A DNA stretch of 64,000 nt. Origin: Hondaea fermentalgiana. Lineage: Eukaryota > Sar > Bigyra > Thraustochytrida > Thraustochytriidae. The notes below the pieces were generated by a model, which saw only the letters and a list, made by a program, of their open reading frames with translations, did not search any database and was not told the DNA's origin. The translations under genes and the position numbers were made by a program. Each line of letters begins with the position of its first letter. Positions within the stretch are counted from its first letter, which is position 1. This document shows positions 57,096-64,000 of this stretch, in pieces. The stretch is from NCBI GenBank assembly GCA_014084085.1, contig NPFB01000133.1, positions 1-64,000 on the forward strand, given 5' to 3'.

Positions 57096-58163
57096 TTACT
57101 TGAGGGTAGAAATGTCAATAGAGAAGCGGAACTTGACGTCCGACTTGCGCATCCGCTCGTAGGCCTCGTTGACCTTGTCAGCGGAAATGACCTCCGTCTC
57201 GGGGAGGATGTTCTTGCGACCGCAGAACGCAAGCATGTCGGCGGTCTCCTGAATGCCGCCAATGAGCGAGCCGGCCACCGACTTGCGGCCACCGAGAAGG
57301 CTAAAGGCAGGCACGGGAAGGGGCTCGGGAGAAGCACCGACGAGGACGAGCTTGCCGTCCTTGCCCAAAAGACTGAGGAACTGGCTCATGTCGTGCTGGG
57401 CGCAAATGGTGTCGCAGAGCATGTTGAGCGAGCCCTTGATCTTTTTCATGGCCTCCTCGTCGGTCGAGTCGACGTACTGGTCGGCACCAATGCGAAGGGC
57501 ATCCTCCTTCTTGGCCGTGCCGCGCGAGAGCACGACAACTTTGGCGCCAAAGGCCACACCGAATTTGACGGCCATGTGACCAAGACCACCAAGGCCAGCG
57601 ACGCCGAGGGTCATGTTGGGGCGAAGGCCGTAATGCAGCAGCGGGGAAAACGTAGTGATGCCGGCGCAGAGCAGCGGGGCGCCCTTGACGAGGTCAAGGT
57701 TGTCGGGGAAAGGCACGACAAAGTCCTCATCGACGACAATGCCCTGCGAGTAGCCACCGTGCGTAATGCCGCCGTGCTCCGGGTGCGACTTGCGCGTGAA
57801 CTTGGCGCTGTAGGTGCCGGTGAAGCCGTTCTCGCAGTACTGCTCATCGCCCTCGAAGCAGCTCTTGCACTCGCGGCACGAGTCGACCATGCAGCCGACA
57901 CCGACGCGGTCACCCACCTTGAACTTGGTCACGTCCTTGCCGACGGCGCGGACAATGCCGGCGATCTCGTGGCCGGGCGTGAGCGGGTACATGGTGTTTC
58001 CGCCCCACTCATTGTACGCCGTGTGGAGATCCGACTGGCAGATGCCGGCGCCGACGATGTCGATGTCGACATCCTTGGGGGCCACGTCGCGGCGCTCGAG
58101 GTCGGCGACCTCGAATTTGGCGCCCTCCTCCTTCATCTGAATTGCCTTGACCGTGCGGGGCAT
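57096..58163 (-). CDS. Zinc-dependent, NADP-type alcohol/aldehyde dehydrogenase (CAD/YahK-like)
   Basis: 355 residues, ATG at 58163. Catalytic zinc ligands lie in GAGICQSDLH and TPGHEIAG. The four structural-zinc Cys are in CRECKSCFEGDEQYC. The cofactor loop is GVAGLGGLGHMAVKFGVAFG, followed by VVVLSRGTAKK; Ser-Arg at the end of the second strand favours NADPH. This is the cinnamyl-alcohol dehydrogenase-like branch (YahK, ADH6) of medium-chain dehydrogenases, which reduce a wide range of aldehydes. Normal length and complete. Confidence 0.95.
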   Translation of the reverse strand: MPRTVKAIQMKEEGAKFEVADLERRDVAPKDVDIDIVGAGICQSDLHTAYNEWGGNTMYPLTPGHEIAGIVRAVGKDVTKFKVGDRVGVGCMVDSCRECKSCFEGDEQYCENGFTGTYSAKFTRKSHPEHGGITHGGYSQGIVVDEDFVVPFPDNLDLVKGAPLLCAGITTFSPLLHYGLRPNMTLGVAGLGGLGHMAVKFGVAFGAKVVVLSRGTAKKEDALRIGADQYVDSTDEEAMKKIKGSLNMLCDTICAQHDMSQFLSLLGKDGKLVLVGASPEPLPVPAFSLLGGRKSVAGSLIGGIQETADMLAFCGRKNILPETEVISADKVNEAYERMRKSDVKFRFSIDISTLK

Positions 58164-58341
58164 CTTGCTTGTCGCTTGTCTTGTCTTGTCCTGGTCTTGG
58201 GTCTTGTCTTCTCGTAAAGAGCGTGCTGAGCTTCGCTTGCTGCTCTCTAAAGTCCCTCGGCAGTTGCGGTTCTGCTGCCGACAGCGAGGCGATGCGAGGC
58301 GAGGTGAGGCGATGCGAGGCGATGCGAGGGCGCTCTTTCGT

Positions 58342-58494
58342 TCAGTGATATGAGCGGCATATCCTCTCCGTCAATTTATCCGCCACCATGCCGGGGAATT
58401 TCGACGCGGGTTGAAGCTTCCCAACCAACGCCTTGCGCCCCGTCTTGCGAGCAAATGCAAGCAGCCCAGCTGCAGCCTGCGGCACAGTGCTCAT
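58342..58494 (-). CDS. Possible 50-residue small basic protein
   Basis: From the ATG at 58494 the frame reads MSTVPQAAAGLLAFARKTGR and ends with TERICRSYH. It is basic and amphipathic, like small mitochondrial proteins. The frame stays open far upstream (to 59334) but that part is low-complexity and unconvincing. No family was recognised. Confidence 0.3.
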   Translation of the reverse strand: MSTVPQAAAGLLAFARKTGRKALVGKLQPASKFPGMVADKLTERICRSYH

Positions 58495-58805
58495 CACAGT
58501 CAGGTAGGTGGTAGGTAGGCAAGGCAGGCAGGCAGGCAGGCAGTCAAGGCACGCCGCGCCAACGCGCTCGCCGAAATTGAGGCGATCCGTCGTGATGGCG
58601 CGGTCGAAACGCGAGGTTTTAGCGTATCGACCCCGACCAGCACCTACAGACAGACAGCAGGCCGCACTCGTGTCTCGGAGCCCAGCATAGGCAGACCAAG
58701 TCCAGATAAATGGATAGTTGATGGATGGATGGATAAATGAACGAACGTACAACGGTGGTGCGGTCGGGCGGTGATCGGGCGCGGATCGCGTTGCCGAAAG
58801 CTTGC

Positions 58806-58842
<37 letters not shown>

Positions 58843-59418
58843 AGCTGCTTGTGCGTGCGCTTCTTCTTCTCTCGTTGGTGCCGAGCGAGCGAGCGTGCGA
58901 GCGTGCGTGCGTGCGAAGATCACAAGAATGGCCGAGGAGGCGCAACTTGGACATTCCTGCCAGCCTGACCTTGCCACGCGTGGCCACGCACCATGAACGC
59001 CGCCGCACGCTCGAGACGAGACGAGACGAGACGCGTGTAACAAATAAACCCAACTCAGCGCTCGCGGCGGCGGCCAGGCGTGGCCCAATCTGCACTGCAC
59101 TGCGCCCAGAAGCGCCACGCGCGAGGCGCCCCTCGGTCCGCCGAAGGCCGCGACATCTGCATCGCGCGCGGCGTCATGGGCACCGCCTCTGGTCTCGACA
59201 CCGCTAGGCCTGGTACTAGGCCTAGTACATGAGCGGGGACAGACAGCGAGGATCGATCGAGCAGTCGAGCGACCGAGGAGCGATCGGGCATCGTCGCTCA
59301 ATACCCTCAAGTGTCTACGGTCGCCACTGCACAAAAAAAGAAAGATTGATGATGTCGAAGGGTGGGCCGGGACTTGGCATAGGCCATGGTGGGTCGCACA
59401 AGCATCGTGATGGTATGA
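58495..59418. other. Low-complexity spacer, no supported gene
   Basis: It contains GGCA tracts near 58525-58545, a (CTG)n run near 58809-58840 and GCGAGCGA-type repeats near 58885-58915. Overlapping Arg/Ser-rich frames only. Confidence 0.45.
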
Positions 59419-59930
59419 CTACGTTGCCATGTTCTCAGCGGCCGCCTTCTTGTCGAGGTAAATGCTCAGCACCTTGATAATGCGCAGGCAGCGCTGAAAG
59501 AGGGAGCCGAGCATGTTGCCGTTCTGCAGGTAAGCGAAACCAACCTCCTCGTCGGGCATCCAGGTCCACATGTTACCGCCGAAGCCGCCCCAGCCGATGT
59601 AGCCCTCGGTGGCCGGGTGCCAGGGCTTGGAGCCGCCGCCAATGACATTGATGCCGTCTTGCGTGTACGCCGTCTCGCGGAGGATGGAGTGGTCAAACTT
59701 GACAATCGGGTTGGCCTCCATCCTCTCGAGGGTCTCCGGCTTGAGGTATACTTGCGGCGCGCGATAAGGTCGGCGATCTTGCCGAGCGAGCGTGCGTTGG
59801 AGATGGCCGTCACAAAGGCGCACTCGATTTCGAGAAACTTGAGGTCATTGTAGTACAGGGCCGGGGTGTCGAGGCGTGACATGTCGATGGGCGCCTCATC
59901 AAGGCTTGAGCTTGGCGTGACACTGACAGC
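59419..59930 (-). pseudogene. Beta-lactamase-like (serine hydrolase) C-terminal fragment, frameshifted
   Basis: Two minus-strand frames make one protein-like segment. 59882 to about 59765 reads MSRLDTPALYYNDLKFLEIE and NARSLGKIADLIAR; then a one-base frame change near 59760 leads into VYLKPETLERM, GYIGWGGFGGNMWTWMPDEE and FAYLQNGNM. This is the C-terminal third of the class C beta-lactamase/LACTB-like family. The catalytic SxxK and YxN parts are missing, upstream stops exist, and no start is convincing. It is a gene remnant, or a spliced gene with unseen exons or a sequencing error. Confidence 0.6.
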
Positions 59931-60148
59931 GCTTGGTCATCATGTCTTGAGCTTGCCCACGATTGCGAGCTTGATCGCGTGCCAAGATCAGACGCGAAAG
60001 TAAATAAGAAGGAAGCTGGGTTGGCTCAGGCCTTGAGCCGCAAGATCCGACAGGACGCAATGCTCGCGCAAAGCGGTCCGAGGTTGACCGCACATGTCGA
60101 ATGACCTACGGACCGTGCAGCTCGCCAAAAATATTAAAGGCGGGTAAA

Positions 60149-60268
60149 TCATTGAGCCTTGGACTTGAGCCCGTCAAGCGAGGCCTGGAGCGCCTTGGCG
60201 AGCCGCAGGCAGCGCTGGTCGTGGAAACCAAGCATGGATCCCGTCATGTTGCCAGTTTGCAAGTAAAG
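60149..60268 (-). pseudogene. Second beta-lactamase-like C-terminal remnant
   Basis: The last 39 codons before the stop at 60149 read LYLQTGNMTGSMLG and QRCLRLAKALQASLDG. They align with FAYLQNGNMLGSLFQRCLR of the fragment 300 bases downstream. Nothing further of the family is visible upstream. Together the two fragments indicate a decayed tandem array. Confidence 0.5.
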
Positions 60269-61226
60269 TGTGTCGGGCGGCAAAGTACTTGCCGCTCGCG
60301 GGCGAGCCGGGGCCTCGCTTTCTCTGCTGGCGTGCTGGCCTTGTCTAAACAGCGACCACACGATCGCTTTCCCAGCCACCGACGGCAGGCAGGCGCGAGC
60401 GCGAGCTCGAGGGCGTCCTCGCAGCTCTTCGCGCGGCTCTACTACCGGTGCTCATGCACGCCTTCGCTTTTAGGCTAGCTTGCCTTGCGCCGGTTTGCCT
60501 TGCGCCAAATTTGCGTTGCGGCGCATTGCGGCGCACCTCTTTACTGTTTTATCATGTAGTAAGAAAATGCACACCCAGACAATGTGGCCCTCAACGAAGA
60601 TGTCGTGATCATGCACAACGATAGCGTCTCGTGCGTCTCCGACTCGGACTCGGACTGGGATGGCTGCAGCTGCTCGGGCAGGGACAGCGGCCCTGGGGCT
60701 TGTGCCGCAAGTGCCTCTCTCGCTTGGCCAACTTACGCCGCCCGATTGGGCGACTTGAGCGGCAGCGCACACTCGCTTGGACTCGCTTGGACAACACCAA
60801 CACCTGGCCGCGCGCACACCGTTTTTGGACACCTCGCACGTGCAAGGGGTTATCAAGGAGAATATCGTTTTGTCCTCCTATGCCACTGGCACAAGAATCG
60901 AAGTTAGACCCCTCATGTCACTGCGACTAAAAGCTGCAGTGGAGCAAGAGTTGTCCTCCCTGGGTGTATGGGATACTAAGAGGGGGAGTAACTGGCTGCG
61001 AAAGAAGGCCACCCTCCATGTTGCACACGGGCGGTCGCGGAGGACTGCGGGGGACAGAAGGATGGCGTCGGAGGGCGGCGACCAGAGGGGGGGCTGGCCA
61101 AGAGCACGTGCACCAGACGGGCAACTTTGCAGCAAACCAGAAAGCAATCACAAGACCTGAAGCGCAGTCAAGCTAGCAGAGAGACAGAGAAGCAAGCAGA
61201 CAGACAGACAGCAACTGCACAAGAAG
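60269..61226. other. Intergenic region, no supported gene
   Basis: Divergent side of the EF-hand gene. It carries short overlapping frames on both strands (up to 128 codons) without domains, and CAGA repeats near 61197-61212. Confidence 0.4.
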
Positions 61227-62048
61227 ATGGCCGCGTTTACCGAGGATGAGTCCTTCGTGGAGAGGTTTACGGCGCTGCAGGCGGAGTCCATTGACGAGCA
61301 GCGCGATGTCTTCTCGCGGCGCTTCGTTTTCTCACTGGGCGATCGGTACTCGGAGGTCTTTGACCTGGCGACCGCCTTCACGGCGGCGTGCGCCGCGGAC
61401 GAGGGTGCTGAAACTCTGAGCATGGCTGGCGCCGCCAATTTCCTCCAACAGAATGGCAAGACACGCACTGCTATCCAGAGGCGTGCCGAGCTCAAGGACG
61501 TCGATTTGAACCAGGACGGGCGCTGCTCGTTCATTGAGTACCTGCTGCTCCACTACAAGATCATGATTCTGGAGGAGTACTTTCGCCGCCACGAGATGGA
61601 ACCGGACGTGGAGATGGACAACGACGGCGTCGGCGTGACGGGCGTCGGGGAGCGGCTTGTGCAGGAGCTCTTCTCGGTGCCCCAGGGCGTCGACCCGGAA
61701 CTAGAGAAGATGATGAGGGAGTTCTCCATCGAGCACGCCAAGCGCAAGGCCAAAATCGCCGAGCTCGAGGCCAAGGTCGCCGCCGGTGGCGTCAAGGGCA
61801 TGGCGGCCAAGAATACCCTCGAGCAGCTCATGTTGGAGGATCAGTCCTCGATGCACGCCATCGAAGCGCGCATCACCGCCGCCGTCAAGAAGGCCGTAAG
61901 CAAGGCTAACAAGGAGCTCGCTGCCAAGTCCATTGCCGCCGACGCTGACGCCGAGGCCAAGCGCGTGGCTGGCCGCGGCAAGCTCGCCGAGAAGATGGCC
62001 ATGTTTAACAAGCGCGTGTCCGAGCGCCTCAGTCTTGGCCGCAAGTAA
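61227..62048 (+). CDS. EF-hand-like protein with C-terminal coiled coil
   Basis: 273 residues, ATG at 61227. The N-terminal half is helical. One clear EF-hand loop, DVDLNQDGRCSFIEYLL (about residues 91-107), has Asp, Asn, Asp, Gly and Glu at the right positions. A second acidic patch (EMDNDGVGVTG) is less regular. Residues 150-265 form Lys/Ala/Glu-rich coiled coil. It is probably a cytosolic or cytoskeletal Ca2+-responsive protein. I do not recognise a specific family. Confidence 0.8.
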   Translation: MAAFTEDESFVERFTALQAESIDEQRDVFSRRFVFSLGDRYSEVFDLATAFTAACAADEGAETLSMAGAANFLQQNGKTRTAIQRRAELKDVDLNQDGRCSFIEYLLLHYKIMILEEYFRRHEMEPDVEMDNDGVGVTGVGERLVQELFSVPQGVDPELEKMMREFSIEHAKRKAKIAELEAKVAAGGVKGMAAKNTLEQLMLEDQSSMHAIEARITAAVKKAVSKANKELAAKSIAADADAEAKRVAGRGKLAEKMAMFNKRVSERLSLGRK

Positions 62049-62904
62049 AGAAGTTTGCTTGCCGCGATGCGCCGCGATGCACTTTCTTTCAATCTGAGTG
62101 CTCTCTTCTCGCATGGCATGGTTTTGCGCGGGCTGTCCGTGGGTTGCTAGTGCTGACGCAGCACAGGATGCAGGTTGATCGCAACCAGCCGCGTTCGTTG
62201 CCTCGTCGGTTATTGGTCAGGCCGACACTTTTACACCCCCCCTCTTTCTCTTTTTCTTGTGTCGAAGGGCAAGAAACACGTCTGTCGTTCATACTTGCCT
62301 TCTTACAGACATCCCATTGCGCGAAATGATTGTCAAGACTGATGATAATCATGAACATCCACGCAATCTCCATTCAACCAGACAATTTTCTCGCTCTCAC
62401 CAAGTGCCAAAGAGGTCAAGAGTCCCATTTTCCAAAAGAACTACACTTTCCATCACAAGCTCGAAAAAAAAGAGCTCCTTCTTTCCAGAACGTTCTAACG
62501 CAATTGTGATTTCCCTTTTGCGCCATCCTTAACTTTTTCCAACAAAAAAAGCGAGACTAAGAAAATCTTAAAGTTGCCGATCACCGACACAACATTGGCT
62601 GCAACGCACCTATTGAGCTCGACAGAAAATCTTTCAGCGGGACGGCATGTAATCTTCTTTTTCAAAAAAACTTGAATCGTCGAAGCCCAGACAAGCACAC
62701 CAGAATATCCATGAGATCACTCACGAGTCAGACCCACCCAAGTCAAGTGTTCTCTTCTTTTCTTCCATCCTCCATACTCGAAGCCTTAAGCATGCTCATT
62801 TCATGCCACAGCCACTGCTAAAAATGCCACCAGTAGATTCCAGGCCTCGTCTACCTTTTCAACTTTTTAAAAAACACGCGCATACAGTTCTTCTTTTAGA
62901 GTTT
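62049..62904. other. Convergent 3' region, AT-richer, no gene
   Basis: Frames under 95 codons, A- and T-runs near 62463-62475, 62543-62550 and 62663-62670. It probably holds the 3' UTRs of both flanking genes. Confidence 0.5.
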
Positions 62905-63615
62905 TCAATTGAGGGCCTGATCGGCGACCTTCTCAACGACAAAAATGTTGATCTTGAACTTTTCGTCAATGTCGGCAATTAACATTTCCTCGGGCAACGT
63001 CGAGGCGATACGACACCCCCACGCAGAGGTCCAGGTCTCAAGCTTGGCCTGAGGAACGTCGTTCTCGTACTCGGCAACAAAGAGATGCCCTCCAGACTTG
63101 AGCGAGCGACACAGATGTCCAAAGATTTTCTCCTTGTCATCAACAAAGTACATGACGAAGCAGACAATTACAAGATCAGCTTTGCCGGCAAAGGATTCGA
63201 GCTCGGCACCTTCTTGCGCAGGGTCGAGGTTGCGAAAGTCGACGACGTCGCGGAGTCCTGCGTCTGCAGCGCGAGAACGTGCCAACTCGAGCATGCTTTC
63301 TGAAGGATCAAGGCCGCAGCTTCCGGGCGCAAGCGCGTCGCCGAGTCCGCACAAAAGACGTGCCGGGCCGCAGCCATAATCGAGCGAAACGAGACCGCCC
63401 GCGTCTGGAGCGGGCCACCAAGCTTGCTCGCGCAGAACGCCGAGCTGGACCTCGAAGAGTCGCAGACCCTCGGCATCAGCGTCATAGGCCGCGGCGGCGC
63501 CATCTGCGTATACATCTGCCTCGGACGAGGCGGCAGTCTCTTGCGCGGCCCGGGACGTGGCCTCGCTCGTGGCTTCCGAGAGCCTTGCCTTGCTGCTGCT
63601 CAATAGCTGGCCCAT
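62905..63615 (-). CDS. SAM-dependent class I methyltransferase, possibly N-myristoylated
   Basis: 236 residues from the ATG at 63615. Motif I is SLDYGCGPARLL, the acidic loop is GLDPSESMLELARSRA, motif IV is ADLVIVCFVMYFV, and GGHLFVAEYEND follows. The Rossmann methyltransferase fold is complete. The substrate is not readable; it is closest in style to small-molecule methyltransferases. The start MGQLLSSSK is a good myristoylation consensus (Gly2, Ser6). The frame is open to another ATG at 63978, but the extra 121 residues look like non-coding or disordered sequence, so the shorter form is preferred. Confidence 0.8.
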   Translation of the reverse strand: MGQLLSSSKARLSEATSEATSRAAQETAASSEADVYADGAAAAYDADAEGLRLFEVQLGVLREQAWWPAPDAGGLVSLDYGCGPARLLCGLGDALAPGSCGLDPSESMLELARSRAADAGLRDVVDFRNLDPAQEGAELESFAGKADLVIVCFVMYFVDDKEKIFGHLCRSLKSGGHLFVAEYENDVPQAKLETWTSAWGCRIASTLPEEMLIADIDEKFKINIFVVEKVADQALN

Positions 63616-64000
63616 GCTTTTGGTTGTGTTCGATGCTTGACTGATGAGGTGACTTACTTTACAAGATTGAAACGAACCGAAAACGAGGAATCCCACTTTT
63701 CCTTCCATGTTCGAATCCAAATCTGAATGCATCTGCAGCTGATGATCCTCTGCTTGTGCTTCATCGCAGGTGGTGATGGATGGCGACGACGAAGACGAAG
63801 ATAAAATCTTCACGTTGTCAGTCAGAACCAAGCAATAACAGTCATCACGATTGTGTCCCATTGAATCGCATCGTGTCTCTTGAAGATTGCAAGCCCTTAG
63901 CGCGTGAACTTGTGACGCGACTTGACGGCAAGATGTGGTGGAAGGTCGAGAGCACCTTGCCTCGCATAGACAGACCATGCGCGAATTGTGAGCAAGAAGC
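63616..64000. other. Right-edge stretch upstream of the methyltransferase
   Basis: It may hold the methyltransferase promoter and leader, or a coding extension to the ATG at 63978. No separate gene is visible. Confidence 0.4.

Noticed and set aside
58495..59334. N-terminal extension of the 50-residue frame to 330 codons
   Set aside because: Low-complexity Arg/Ala/Ser sequence over simple repeats, unlike a real protein.
63700..63730. GTTCGAATCC string resembling a tRNA T-loop
   Set aside because: Flanking bases do not pair as a T-stem and no anticodon arm or acceptor stem can be built.

Overview
The window is nuclear DNA from a GC-rich, gene-dense, intron-poor protist. About 26 convincing protein genes lie on both strands, mostly as long single exons with short spacers. 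Two genes each need one GT-AG intron, and both introns start GTACGT. The contents (RIB43A flagellar protein, copine, a family of Aurora kinases, a class C receptor with a Pro-Thr stalk, a Crinkler-like REase/kinase remnant, TauE/SafE, CAX, Sec63) fit a zoosporic stramenopile. The GC-rich style suggests a labyrinthulomycete (thraustochytrid), but this is inference and no marker gene is present. Two runs of exactly 100 N (24755-24854, 44392-44491) are scaffold gaps.

Layout. 0.5-10 kb: a membrane-anchored TKL kinase (-), an unknown membrane protein (+), two WrbA-type quinone reductases (-) and a copine (-). 10-13.5 kb: a small bZIP-like ORF (+) and a frame-disrupted Crinkler-like REase/pseudokinase locus (-). 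13.8-21.5 kb: four Aurora-type kinases in a row (+,-,+,+). 21.8-29.4 kb: RIB43A (-), a GC-rich stretch with a gap, a small Cys-tailed protein (+), a two-exon TauE/SafE transporter (-) and a TBC Rab-GAP (+). 29.8-41 kb: 3-hydroxyisobutyrate dehydrogenase (-), Sec63 (+), an unknown nuclear-type protein (-) and a single-chain acyl-CoA carboxylase with a presequence (+). 41-55 kb: a class C-type 7TM receptor (-), a CAX exchanger (-), a leishmanolysin-like protease (-) divergent from a small secreted Cys protein (+), a RING protein (-) and a PhoD-like phosphatase with a membrane hairpin (-). 55-64 kb: an F-box-like protein (+), a zinc alcohol dehydrogenase (-), fragments of two beta-lactamase-like genes (-), an EF-hand/coiled-coil protein (+) and a SAM methyltransferase (-).

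There are no operons. The themes are cell division and flagellum (Auroras, RIB43A), membrane and secretory biology (Sec63, TBC, copine, CAX, TauE) and branched-chain or acyl-CoA metabolism (HIBADH, acyl-CoA carboxylase). The most unusual items are the Aurora cluster, the PhoD domain split by two membrane helices, the Pro-Thr-stalked receptor, and a Cys module shared by the protease and its divergent neighbour.
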